The notes below the pieces were generated by a model that did no database searches, was not told where the DNA came from, and worked only from the letters and a program-made list of their open reading frames with translations. Below are positions 49,690-64,000 of a stretch of 64,000 nucleotides of DNA, one piece after another (position 1 is the first letter of the stretch; each line of letters begins with the position of its first letter). Both the position numbers and the translations under genes were made by a program. Source of the stretch: Enterobacteriaceae bacterium ESL0689 (GTDB taxonomy: Bacteria > Pseudomonadota > Gammaproteobacteria > Enterobacterales > Enterobacteriaceae); the NCBI GenBank assembly GCA_029433525.1, contig JAQTIF010000001.1, positions 1,178,001-1,242,000 on the forward strand. The letters are read 5' to 3'.

Positions 49690-50222
49690 GTTGTTGTTTT
49701 AGACAATAGTTTAATAACATCAGTACACTATCGTTATATGACTTTTGGTTTTTTTTAATGAGTCATTAATATCGTGAATATAATCCATGCCGTTAAATTC
49801 CCACTAAGTGAAAGTATGTTATGAGGTTGTGTTTTATACGCAAAATTCATGTTCAGTGATTGATAAAGAGTAAATAATAAGGAAGTAGCAGAAAGATATG
49901 ATAATTGATTAAATATTTTATTTATTGTTGATGGGAATCGCTTATGATAATTTTTGTTTAGATGGAGAAAAAAATTAATCGTGCTGTCAGAACTTCGCCG
50001 ATGAACTGCTGTCTGATATTATCATCGCCAGCAAAGTCTCATGTGAATGATAAATTAATTAAAACCTGGAAGTCATATTTTATTAACATCTTGTTCATAT
50101 ATCAGGATTTGAGTAACGAAAATGTAAGGACAATCCTGGTTGCCTGTTCTGTTATCGGGGAACGGGTGTGTCAGATATCATTAGCGTTAGGATAATAGAG
50201 ATAAAGCGTAATCTGGTTCTTA
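49690..50222. other. AT-rich gene-free stretch
   Basis: No supported gene. A 77-codon open frame at 49962-50195 has no Shine-Dalgarno, no recognisable domain and biased composition, and was not accepted. The right boundary is a copy of the 145-bp element. Confidence 0.6.
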
Positions 50223-50359
50223 GAGTCTGATCCATTAGGCTATTTTACTTGTACTTGCCATTTTGGACCTGGGCAGTGTCCGAAACCTGTACGCTGTGGT
50301 TTCTCCGCGCTGTCCATGTCCAGACTGGCTGTGTCAATAACACCTGATGGATCAGGCGT
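50223..50359 (+). repeat. 145-bp miniature element, copy 7
   Basis: 137-bp + copy flanked by TTA (50220-50222) and TTA (50360-50362). It has a local ACTTGT duplication and lacks about 14 bases in the middle. Arms keep matched bases GATCC/GGATC. It ends 22 bases before the DUF2339 start codon. Confidence 0.92.
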
Positions 50360-50381
50360 TTAATACAGTGAAGGTGGAAAC

Positions 50382-53119
<2,738 letters not shown>

Positions 53120-53123
<4 letters not shown>

Positions 53124-54523
53124 AGTGGCAGAATGCGCTGTTATGCAGCCTATTGCTGAGTGTAACGGGTGTGGCAATAAGCAATAATGAAGTGAAAACA
53201 GAGGATTCGCCGGCTAGTTATGCGACGGGAATGATGCTGGAGACGCAAGGCTCATCACCGTGGTATCGTGTTTCACTACCGCAGGTCGTCTATCAGACTA
53301 CCGCCTGGCCGGACTTACGCGATATTCGGGTTTTTAACGCTCAGGGAGAGACCGTACCGTTCTCGCTAACGGTACAGAAAAACCAGCCGGTTACACCACC
53401 AACAGTCAGTTTGCGTCTTTTCCCGCTGGATATGTCCCCCCTTTCACCCCAGGAGAAAAAACAACATAGCAGGGATACTTTTGTTTTACGCTCAAAAGAG
53501 AATGTCACTATTTACTTACCCGGCGATGATCTCCAGGGGACCGATTTTCAGAGCTATTTACTGACCTTACCGGAGGAGATGAAAACACCATTTTCATTAG
53601 CGCAACTACAGCTAAACTGGGCGCCGCTAGCTGATAACTGGCAAGGAAAAGCATCGGTTTATGCCAGCCGTGATTTACGTTACTGGCGAGCGGTACAAAA
53701 AGAGGCACCGTTAATGGATCTGACGCGTGATAATGACCACCTGAAAATGAATGTCATCACCACCAGTCTGAATTTATCGCCGGAAGATTATCGCTACCTG
53801 TTAGTGGTCGTTAACTCAAAAAGTCCAGCATTCACGCTAAAAGGTGTGGATGCGATGGCGGAAAGTAGCAAGCCAGAATCAAGACGTATCGCGATTGATG
53901 CTGAAGCGAATAAGATTTCAGATAATGAAGTCATCTGGCGATGGAAGCAGCCACAGCCTCTGGCTTCACTCAGGATCGTACTGGAAAATGATCATGTTTT
54001 ACCGATAGAGCTGGCCTGGAAAAGCGAGGAAAAAGCAAACTGGCAACCCTTAGCAAAAACCGTACTGTATCATCTTGATGGCAAGCATTCACCCGACATT
54101 CCTCTTTATGGTGAATGGGTGGCGGCGGTCAGGATGACCACTATTAACGCCAAATTACCGGAAGTGCTACCGGTATTGAGCGGCGAACGTAACAGTTATC
54201 AGCTGGTATTCAATACGCAAGGTAAAGGACCGTACATGCTGGCATGGGGCAACCGGGCAGCACAAAAAGCGGATGTCGAGCTTAACCAGTTAATTCCGTC
54301 ATCGTTACATCAATCACAGGATGTGGATAACCTGCCGTGGGCCAAGCCGCAGGAAAAAGTTTCGCTCGGAGGGGAGGCACGGCTGACAGCCATCTCCGCA
54401 GCTGAGCAACAACACCAGTGGCAAACGTGGCTGGTATGGATCGTACTGATATCCGGTGTGATCGGTCTGGCACTGATTGTATGGCGCATCTGGTGTGAAG
54501 TGAAAAAGAACGGAACACTGTAA
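53120..54523 (+). CDS. DUF3999 family protein, partner of the DUF2339 protein
   Basis: The 467-residue protein has an N-terminal signal sequence (LLCSLLLSVTGVAIS), a large beta-rich extracytoplasmic domain (PWYRVSLPQVVYQTT, RDIRVFNAQGETVPFSL) and one C-terminal membrane span (about 437-458, WLVWIVLISGVIGLALIVW) with a short positive tail. This is the DUF3999 layout. It overlaps the upstream DUF2339 gene by four bases, and the two families are known to occur together. An envelope complex is inferred; function is unknown. Confidence 0.85.
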
Positions 54524-54555
54524 GGGATGATTGACCGCTGCGGTTATCTTCAGCA

Positions 54556-54603
54556 CGCTATCGGATGGTGCCGGAAGAGGCCCGGCTGGTCATCCGGATA
54601 GCG
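54556..54603. repeat. REP-like hairpin after the DUF3999 gene
   Basis: CGCTATCGGATG (54556-54567) pairs with CATCCGGATAGCG (54591-54603) with a one-base bulge, and GCCGG/CCGGC nests inside. The shape recalls enterobacterial extragenic palindromes. Only one copy is seen here. Confidence 0.6.
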
Positions 54604-54642
54604 CATTGCGGACATATTGCTCCACTTGTGCCTCTTCCTCTC

Positions 54643-56735
<2,093 letters not shown>

Positions 56736-56899
56736 AAGGCTAATTTTCTGCAGTGCTGTATTCCTCAGCGGGCGATAAGCGGAAAAGTAAACAGGTTCTT
56801 ATTAATCAGGCGATATTTTGCTTAATAATGCGCCACCTGGCAACTTATTCGCGCACAGTCTGACAAAAAACACTCAGAGAATCATCTGCTTTTATTTTG

Positions 56900-56938
56900 A
56901 CGCAAACGGTTTCGTCGTGATGCCAGATTCACTATAAT
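56900..56938 (+). promoter_or_regulatory. purL promoter with PurR box
   Basis: ACGCAAACGGTTTCGT (56900-56915) matches the PurR palindrome ACGCAAACGTTTGCGT at 14 of 16 bases. Its right half overlaps a TTTCGT -35; TATAAT at 56933-56938 follows after 17 bases. PurR with hypoxanthine or guanine would block transcription. Confidence 0.88.
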
Positions 56939-56968
56939 AGGGCCGATTTCTTCCTCAGACGCGATTAA

Positions 56969-57112
56969 GAGCCTGGCCCATTAGGCTATTTTACTTGCCA
57001 TTTTGGCCCTGGGCAGTGCCCGAAATCCTCAGGTACGACCTGTACGCTGCGGTTTCTCTGCGCTGTCCGTGTCCAGACTGGCTGCGTCAATAACGCCTGG
57101 TGGGCCAGGCTC
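56969..57112 (+). repeat. 145-bp miniature element, copy 8, in the purL leader
   Basis: Intact 144-bp + copy with 18-bp ends GAGCCTGGCCCATTAGGC and GCCTGGTGGGCCAGGCTC, flanked by TAA on both sides (56966-56968, 57113-57115). It begins about 30 bases after the purL -10 and ends 28 bases before the start codon, so it should be transcribed in the purL mRNA. Confidence 0.96.
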
Positions 57113-57140
57113 TAAAAGCGGGACATACGAGAGACTTATC

Positions 57141-60100
57141 ATGGAAATTTTGCGTGGCTCACCGGCGCTGTCGACTTTTCGGACGAATAAATTACTGGCG
57201 GGTTTTCGTGCCATCGGTCTGGAGGTCAGTGCAATATATGCGGAGTATATCCATTTTGCACAACTGGATCGGCCCTTAGACAATAACCAGCGTGAAAAGC
57301 TGGTGCGGCTGCTCAGATATGGCCCTTATGCGAATCATGTAACTCCCGAAGGGCAACTGTTGCTGGTGACGCCCCGGCCGGGCACACGCTCCCCCTGGTC
57401 TTCTAAAGCCACTGATATCGTACATCACTGTGGTCTGACACAGATCGCGCGTCTGGAGCGCGGCATAGCATACTATATTGACGGAGAAAATCTGAGTGCT
57501 GCACAGTGGGATACGGTTGCCAGTATGCTTCATGACCGGATGACGGAGCGAGTTTTTGATACCCTGGAAGACGGTAAAAAGCTGTTCGTCCAGCACCAGC
57601 CGGTGCCGGTAGCCCACATTGATTTATCCGCTCAGGGACGTCAGTCCCTGCTTGATGCTAACGTGCGTCTTGGACTGGCGCTGGCGGAAGATGAAATTGA
57701 CTATTTGCAGCAAGCGTTTAACAAACTCAATCGCAATCCTAACGATATCGAACTGTACATGTTTGCCCAGGCCAATTCTGAGCACTGTCGGCACAAAATT
57801 TTTAATGCTGACTGGATCATCGATGGACAGCCGCAGGTGAAATCGTTGTTTGGCATGATCAGAAATACCCTGGATAAAACACCCGATAACATACTCTCTG
57901 CCTATAAAGATAATGCGGCTGTCATGGTAGGATCGCTGGTCGGACGTTTTTTTGCTGATTATCAAACAGGTCGCTATGACTTCTATCAGCAAGCAACACA
58001 TATTCTGATGAAAGTGGAAACCCATAATCATCCAACGGCCATTTCCCCGTGGCCGGGCGCGGCGACCGGTTGCGGTGGCGAGATTCGTGATGAAGGCGCG
58101 ACCGGATGTGGCGCAAAACCTAAAGCGGGGCTGGTGGGTTTTTCGGTTTCCAATTTATCTATCCCCGGTTTTACCCAACCGTGGGAAGAAAGCTTTGGCA
58201 AACCCGATCATATTGTCACCGCACTCGATATCATGACCCATGGGCCACTGGGTAGCGCGGCGTTTAACAATGAATTTGGTCGCCCGACGCTCAATGGCTA
58301 TTTTCGTACTTATGAAGAAAAAGTCACCAGCCATAATGGTGAAGAACTTCGTGGTTATCATAAACCGATTATGCTGGCGGGCGGGATCGGTAACATCTGC
58401 GCTGAACATGTGCAGAAAAAGGAAATTAGCGTTGGCGCACAGTTAATTGTGCTGGGTGGCCCGGCGATGAACATCGGCCTGGGGGGTGGAGCGGCCTCGT
58501 CCATGAGTGCAGGCCAGTCTGATGCCGATCTCGATTTCGCTTCTGTACAACGTGATAACCCGGAGATGGAACGCCGTTGTCAGGAGGTGATTGACCGCTG
58601 CTGGCAACAGGGAGCTGCCAACCCGATTCTGTTTATCCATGATGTCGGTGCCGGAGGGTTATCGAATGCCATGCCAGAACTGGTCAATGACGGCGGGCGT
58701 GGTGGTCAGTTCCGCCTGCGCGATATCCTGAGTGATGAGCCAGGAATGAGTCCGCTGGAAATCTGGTGTAATGAGTCTCAGGAGCGCTATGTACTGGCGG
58801 TGGCGACGGAGAAGATGCCGCTGTTTGCTGAGCTATGTCGTCGTGAGCGGGCACCTTTCGCGGTGATTGGTGAGGCGATTGCTGAACCCTATTTACGCAT
58901 GGACGATGCTTATTTTAATGACCGACCTATCGATCTGCCGCTGGATGTATTGCTGGGTAAAACCCCGAAGATGATCCGTCATGCCACGACGCTAAAAGCG
59001 CAAGGTCAGGCGCTGAATCGCCATAATATCACCCTGACTGATGCGATTTATCGCGTACTGCACTTACCGGCGGTGGCTGAAAAAACATTCCTTATCACGA
59101 TTGGTGATCGCAGTGTCACCGGGATGGTAGTACGTGACCAGATGGTCGGGCCGTGGCAGATACCGATAGCAGACTGTGCCGTTACTACAGCCAGTTTCGA
59201 TAGCTATTACGGTGAAGCAATGGCTATCGGTGAACGTGCACCGGTGGCACTGCTGGATTTCGCGGCCTCAGCACGGCTGGCGGTGGGCGAAGCATTGACC
59301 AATATCGCCGCGACACAAATTGGTGCGCTCGAACGGGTAAAACTTTCCGCTAACTGGATGGCTGCAGCCGGTCATCCAGGAGAAGATGCCGGGCTGTATG
59401 AAGCCGTAAAAGCGGTTGGCGAAGAGTTGTGCCCCGCGCTGGGGCTGACGATCCCGGTGGGGAAAGATTCTATGTCGATGAAAACCCGCTGGCAGGTGGG
59501 TGATCAACCCCACGAAATGACATCACCGTTATCACTTATTATTTCTGCCTTTGCGCGTGTGGAAGATGTGCGCAACACCGTTACGCCGCAACTGGTCACA
59601 GAAGCGAACGCGCTGTTATTGATTGATTTAGGCAACGGTCACCATGCTCTCGGCGCGACTGCGCTGGCACAGGTTTATCGTCAGTTGGGAGACAAACCGG
59701 CTGATGTGCGTGACGCCGCGCAACTGAAGCGCTTCTGGGCGGCGATGCAGGCGCTGGTCGCTGAGTGTCGATTGCTGGCTTACCATGATCGATCCGACGG
59801 TGGTTTACTGGTCACACTGGCGGAAATGGCTTTTGCCGGTCATTGTGGTCTGAATATCGATATCACCACCCAGGGTAACGATCATCTGGCGACACTTTTT
59901 AATGAAGAGCTTGGCGCGGTTATTCAGGTTCGCGCGGCGGATCGCGAAGCGGTCGAACAGTTACTCACCGATCACGGACTGGCGGATTGTGTCCACTATC
60001 TGGGAGAAGCAACCGTCGGTGATCGTTTTGTCATTACCGCGCATGGCGCTTCGCTGTTTAACGACAGTCGGACAACTTTGCGTCTCTGGTGGGCGGAAAC

Positions 60101-61025
60101 CACCTGGCAGATGCAGCGCCTGCGCGATAATCCCGCCTGTGCCGACAGTGAACACCAGGCGAAAAGCTGTGATAACGATCCCGGTCTTAACGTCAGGCTG
60201 ACTTTCGATATCGATGATGATATTGCTGCACCCTATATCGTCACCGGTCTTCGGCCGAAGATTGCCATCTTGCGTGAACAGGGCGTGAATTCACATGTTG
60301 AAATGGCGGCAGCGTTTCATCGCGCCGGTTTCACAGCGATTGATGTCCATATGAGCGATCTGTTAGCGGGCGATCAAACGCTGGCTGATTTTCAGATGCT
60401 GGCAGCCTGCGGCGGTTTTTCGTATGGTGATGTGCTTGGTGCCGGAGAAGGATGGGCGAAATCTATTTTGTTTAATCAGCGAATACGTGACGAGTTCGCC
60501 GCGTTTTTCCAGCGTCCTCAGACGCTGGCACTGGGGGTGTGTAATGGTTGTCAGATGTTATCTGGCTTGCGAGAATTGATCCCCGGAAGCGAACTCTGGC
60601 CGCGTTTCGTACGCAACGATTCGGAACGTTTTGAAGCCCGTTTCAGCCTGGTGAAAATTGCACAAAGCCCCTCTTTGTTGTTGCAGGGTATGGCTGGATC
60701 GGTAATCCCGATTGTGGTTTCTCACGGCGAAGGGCGGGCAGAGTTTCGTGACAGGACACATCATCAACAACTGGAGACAAGCGGGCAGGTTGCGCTGCGT
60801 TTTGTTGATAATTTCGCTCAAGTCACCGAATCTTATCCGGCAAATCCCAATGGCTCTCCGCAGGGGATCACCGCCGTGACCAGCGAAAATGGCCGCGTTA
60901 CGATTATGATGCCGCATCCTGAACGGGTATTTCGCTCGGTAACCCATTCATGGCATCCGGATAACTGGGGTGAGAATAGCCCGTGGATGCGCATGTTCCG
61001 TAATGCCCGTAAACAGTTAGGCTAG
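57141..61025 (+). CDS. purL: Phosphoribosylformylglycinamidine synthase PurL
   Basis: The large single-chain enzyme of purine step 4 (FGAM synthase), 1,294 residues, as in E. coli (1,295). N-terminal domain, two FGAM synthetase halves ([32 protein letters not shown]), and a C-terminal class I glutaminase with Cys1134 in LGVCNGCQM and PHPERVF. Start is the ATG giving [13 protein letters not shown]; in-frame sequence upstream to 57003 lies in the inserted 145-bp element and is not coding. Three residues differ from E. coli by changes to cysteine (311, 323, 420) near the ATP site. Confidence 0.96.
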   Translation: MEILRGSPALSTFRTNKLLAGFRAIGLEVSAIYAEYIHFAQLDRPLDNNQREKLVRLLRYGPYANHVTPEGQLLLVTPRPGTRSPWSSKATDIVHHCGLTQIARLERGIAYYIDGENLSAAQWDTVASMLHDRMTERVFDTLEDGKKLFVQHQPVPVAHIDLSAQGRQSLLDANVRLGLALAEDEIDYLQQAFNKLNRNPNDIELYMFAQANSEHCRHKIFNADWIIDGQPQVKSLFGMIRNTLDKTPDNILSAYKDNAAVMVGSLVGRFFADYQTGRYDFYQQATHILMKVETHNHPTAISPWPGAATGCGGEIRDEGATGCGAKPKAGLVGFSVSNLSIPGFTQPWEESFGKPDHIVTALDIMTHGPLGSAAFNNEFGRPTLNGYFRTYEEKVTSHNGEELRGYHKPIMLAGGIGNICAEHVQKKEISVGAQLIVLGGPAMNIGLGGGAASSMSAGQSDADLDFASVQRDNPEMERRCQEVIDRCWQQGAANPILFIHDVGAGGLSNAMPELVNDGGRGGQFRLRDILSDEPGMSPLEIWCNESQERYVLAVATEKMPLFAELCRRERAPFAVIGEAIAEPYLRMDDAYFNDRPIDLPLDVLLGKTPKMIRHATTLKAQGQALNRHNITLTDAIYRVLHLPAVAEKTFLITIGDRSVTGMVVRDQMVGPWQIPIADCAVTTASFDSYYGEAMAIGERAPVALLDFAASARLAVGEALTNIAATQIGALERVKLSANWMAAAGHPGEDAGLYEAVKAVGEELCPALGLTIPVGKDSMSMKTRWQVGDQPHEMTSPLSLIISAFARVEDVRNTVTPQLVTEANALLLIDLGNGHHALGATALAQVYRQLGDKPADVRDAAQLKRFWAAMQALVAECRLLAYHDRSDGGLLVTLAEMAFAGHCGLNIDITTQGNDHLATLFNEELGAVIQVRAADREAVEQLLTDHGLADCVHYLGEATVGDRFVITAHGASLFNDSRTTLRLWWAETTWQMQRLRDNPACADSEHQAKSCDNDPGLNVRLTFDIDDDIAAPYIVTGLRPKIAILREQGVNSHVEMAAAFHRAGFTAIDVHMSDLLAGDQTLADFQMLAACGGFSYGDVLGAGEGWAKSILFNQRIRDEFAAFFQRPQTLALGVCNGCQMLSGLRELIPGSELWPRFVRNDSERFEARFSLVKIAQSPSLLLQGMAGSVIPIVVSHGEGRAEFRDRTHHQQLETSGQVALRFVDNFAQVTESYPANPNGSPQGITAVTSENGRVTIMMPHPERVFRSVTHSWHPDNWGENSPWMRMFRNARKQLG

Positions 61026-61061
61026 GGAGTATCCCGGGTCTGTTTTTTGCGGCGGTAAGTG

Positions 61062-61109
61062 TCAAGATAGTTGTCACCCCCTCAGTAACAGAGGTGACAA
61101 CTGTCTTGA
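61062..61109. terminator. Bidirectional hairpin after purL
   Basis: TCAAGATAGTTGTCACC (61062-61078) pairs with 61093-61109 over 17 bp with one wobble. It lies between purL and the convergent broken immunity gene; T-run is weak. Confidence 0.7.
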
Positions 61110-61120
61110 TGAAATGATTT

Positions 61121-61565
61121 TCAGAATTCACGGGAGAGTGTCAGATAGCCATTAAAACGTACAGAACATTCATCATTATTTATAAAGCCAGAAGTAATGA
61201 AAACATCGCTTTTACCTTTATTATTGGTATAAACATATTTAGCTGTAATACTTTTTGCACCGTTGGTATAATAACTTTCGAAATAGTCACCTTCAGAAAG
61301 TAAGGCTTTACCATTTTTTTGCTGATCGGCATCGTAGTCGACTTTGGCAACCTGTCGTGCAAAAATATCAGAGACAGGTGCAATATTGATAACCTGTACT
61401 TTGTGTTTTGTTACGCTGGATAACCGTGCTGTCAATATTGAAATCGTGAACGACAGCATCAAACAGAGATTGTTCTATCCAGCCGCCAACGATGGCACAT
61501 TTATTTTCTTCGGCAAATGAAAAAAAAGGAGCCGCGATAAGAACACAGATAAGCGCCTTTCTCAT
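61121..61565 (-). pseudogene. Frameshifted small secreted protein, candidate Tlde1 immunity (Tldi-like)
   Basis: The start MRKALICVLIAAPFFSFA is a Sec signal peptide; the next residues (CAIVGGWIEQSLFDAVVHDFN) begin a small periplasmic domain. The frame fails near 61400-61412, in an A-rich run, and the +1 frame carries on as VINIAPVSDIFARQVAKVDYDA to the end NDECSVRFNGYLTLSREF. One extra base explains it; total length fits a 147-residue protein. Its start lies only five bases after the Tlde1-like stop, so it is the usual place for the cognate immunity gene. That identity is inferred from position and signal peptide, not from recognised homology. Confidence 0.65.
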
Positions 61566-61570
61566 GAAAA

Positions 61571-62083
61571 TTACTCCACTGTCAGTGAGCGATCTCTATT
61601 CGCGGCAATTTTTCTGCGACCCGGCAAATCGACAATAATACAACCGTCTGAGGCTTCACCAGGATGCTTCGAACTATCACCGTGGATCATAAAACCGTCA
61701 CGGCCACACATATTATTATTGATTGAGGGAGTCATTCGCATCGTCCATGCGCCCGTTTTATGATGATAGAAGGGGGCACCGATGGTGTATTTACCACGTG
61801 GGATAGACCCTTTGGCAACGACACATTCATTGGCACTGTCATCCTTGTAGCCAGGGCGTCCTGAGTATTTTGCTGAAAACTGGTAAGTTCCATTGAGATA
61901 GAACCCTTTAGTGCTAAGAGCCTATTCCATTAGGCTATTTTACTTGCCATTTTGTCCCTGGGCAGTGCTCGAAATCCTCACGTACTCCGTGTACGCTGCG
62001 GTTTCTCCGCGCTGTCCGTGTCCAAACTGGCTGCGCCAATAACGCCTAATGGGATAGGCTCTAACTTTATAAACCCAACCCAT
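61571..62083 (-). pseudogene. Tlde1-like L,D-transpeptidase-fold toxin (DUF2778), split by copy 9 of the element
   Basis: GAGGAGG precedes ATG at 62083; the codons MGWVYKV run into the 145-bp element. Beyond it, from 61917, the frame resumes STKGFYLNGTYQFSAKYSG and ends at 61571. Deleting the element and one TTA duplication restores a 121-residue frame with no other defect. The protein has GCxxKGSIPRGKYTIGAP-type region, NNNMCGRDGFMIHGD and ASDGCIIV: the DUF2778/Tlde1 catalytic pattern His-Gly...Ser...Gly-Cys (His85, Cys99). Tlde1 effectors are delivered by type VI secretion and attack peptidoglycan. No T6SS gene is seen in this window. Confidence 0.8.
61918..62061 (+). repeat. 145-bp miniature element, copy 9, inside the Tlde1-like gene
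   Basis: Intact 144-bp + copy; ends GAGCCTATTCCATTAGGC and GCCTAATGGGATAGGCTC; flanked by TAA at 61915-61917 and 62062-62064. Arms pair at 17 of 18 positions. Clean excision restores the host gene frame. Confidence 0.97.
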
Positions 62084-62892
<809 letters not shown>

Positions 62893-63024
62893 ACGCGATA
62901 TCGTCTGTTAAGCGCCGATCCCATCAGGCGTGACGGGCGCAGTCAGCCTGGCATATCATCGCTGGCGGATAGCCCGAATATGTTGCAGGTTGAAATTTTA
63001 TTGTTAGCTGAGCAGGAGATGTGG

Positions 63025-64000
63025 ATGTTAAAGCGTGAAATGAACATTGCCGATTATGACATCGAATTATGGCAAGCCATGGAACAGGAAAAAAAACGTC
63101 AGGAAGAGCATATCGAATTGATCGCCTCTGAGAACTATACCAGTCCACGCGTGATGCAGGCACAGGGGTCGCAGCTAACCAACAAATATGCTGAAGGTTA
63201 CCCTGGTAAGCGCTACTACGGTGGCTGTGAATATGTTGATGTCGTAGAGCAACTGGCGATTGAGCGGGCAAAAGCGCTGTTTGGTGCCGACTATGCGAAT
63301 GTTCAGCCACACTCAGGGTCACAGGCTAATTTTGCGGTCTATACCGCGCTGTTGCAGCCTGGCGATACCGTTCTGGGAATGAACCTGGCACATGGCGGTC
63401 ATCTGACTCACGGCTCGCCAGTTAACTTTTCAGGTAAATTATATCATATCGTACCTTATGGTATTGATGACACGGGCCATATTGACTACCACGATCTGGA
63501 AAAACAGGCGCGGGAACATCGCCCGAAGATGATTATTGGTGGTTTTTCTGCCTATTCTGGTGTGGTGGATTGGGCGAAAATGCGTGAAATCGCTGACAGT
63601 ATTGGTGCTTATCTGTTCGTCGATATGGCGCATGTGGCCGGTCTTGTTGCCGCAGATGTCTATCCCAACCCGGTGCCTCATGCGCATGTCGTCACCACGA
63701 CCACGCATAAAACCCTGGCAGGCCCTCGGGGCGGTTTGATCCTCGCCAAAGGGGGAAGTGAAGAGTTATATAAGAAACTGAACTCAGCGGTATTCCCGGG
63801 GGCTCAGGGTGGCCCGTTAATGCATGTGATTGCCGGTAAAGCGGTGGCACTCAAAGAAGCGATGACACCGGCGTTCAAAACCTACCAACAACAGGTAGTG
63901 AAAAATGCGCGGGCGATGGTTGAAGTGTTCCTGCAACGTGGCTATCGCGTCGTCTCCGGCGGAACCGATAATCACCTGTTTCTTCTCGATCTGGTTAATA
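63025..64000 (+). CDS. glyA: Serine hydroxymethyltransferase GlyA (5' part)
   Basis: Interconverts serine and glycine with tetrahydrofolate. The window holds about 325 of roughly 417 residues; the gene runs off the end. [12 protein letters not shown] start with AGGAG in front. PLP lysine lies in [14 protein letters not shown] (near 229), and [16 protein letters not shown] is present. Two small differences from E. coli: VAADVYPNP and VFPGAQGGP. No clear PurR or MetR box was found upstream. Confidence 0.96.
   Translation, partial: MLKREMNIADYDIELWQAMEQEKKRQEEHIELIASENYTSPRVMQAQGSQLTNKYAEGYPGKRYYGGCEYVDVVEQLAIERAKALFGADYANVQPHSGSQANFAVYTALLQPGDTVLGMNLAHGGHLTHGSPVNFSGKLYHIVPYGIDDTGHIDYHDLEKQAREHRPKMIIGGFSAYSGVVDWAKMREIADSIGAYLFVDMAHVAGLVAADVYPNPVPHAHVVTTTTHKTLAGPRGGLILAKGGSEELYKKLNSAVFPGAQGGPLMHVIAGKAVALKEAMTPAFKTYQQQVVKNARAMVEVFLQRGYRVVSGGTDNHLFLLDLVN

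Noticed and set aside
49962-50195. 77-codon open frame
   Set aside because: No Shine-Dalgarno, no recognisable domain, AT-rich intergenic setting.

Overview
The window comes from a gamma-proteobacterium of the order Enterobacterales. About 40 genes are close homologues of Escherichia coli genes, mostly in E. coli order: nrdHIEF; yfjD-ypjD-ffh-rpsP-rimM-trmD-rplS; aroF-tyrA / pheLA; raiA; bamD; rluD-pgeF-clpB; an rRNA operon; pssA; yfiF; ung; grcA; srmB; trmN6; rpoE-rseABC-lepA-lepB-rnc-era-recO-pdxJ-acpS; yfhL; tadA; mltF; purL; glnB; glyA. Several genes expected from E. coli order are missing from their usual places: nadB beside rpoE, yfiM/kgtP beside pssA, glrK-glrG-glrR between purL and glnB, and hmp between glnB and glyA. 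The 16S gene is recognisably enterobacterial but carries uncommon bases, and the 23S gene has an intervening sequence in helix 25. I do not assign a genus.

Layout. 1-4.9 kb: class Ib ribonucleotide reductase operon under paired NrdR boxes, then a butanediol dehydrogenase (budC). 4.9-10.4 kb: a variable, AT-rich region with a 173-bp IS903-type miniature element, a two-winged-helix regulator of unknown role, a sucrose operon reduced to scrK and scrR, and a secreted LEA-like repeat protein. 10.5-26.3 kb: conserved core with signal recognition particle, ribosome and tRNA maturation genes, aromatic amino acid synthesis under TyrR and attenuation control, BamD, RluD and ClpB with a heat-shock promoter. 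26.4-31.9 kb: rrn operon (P1, P2, 16S, tRNA-Ile, tRNA-Ala, 23S, 5S, terminator). 32-48.5 kb: phospholipid, RNA-modification, DNA-repair, anaerobic stress, sigma-E, secretion and RNA-processing genes. 48.5-54.5 kb: accessory region with a GDPD gene broken by a stop codon and a DUF2339-DUF3999 membrane pair. 54.5-64 kb: tadA, mltF, purL, a broken Tlde1-like toxin/immunity pair, glnB and the start of glyA.

The dominant feature that ordinary gene calling misses is a family of short (about 137-147 bp) non-coding elements with terminal inverted repeats. Nine copies lie in 64 kb (one truncated, one decayed). Most are flanked by a 3-bp TAA/TTA target duplication, and all point the same way on the + strand. 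Two lie between a recognisable promoter and an intact biosynthetic gene (pheL-pheA and purL), so they are probably carried in the mRNA leaders. One sits 22 bp before the DUF2339 gene. Another splits the Tlde1-like toxin gene, and removing it with one target duplication restores the reading frame exactly. This is a recently active miniature transposable element that has become part of several leaders.
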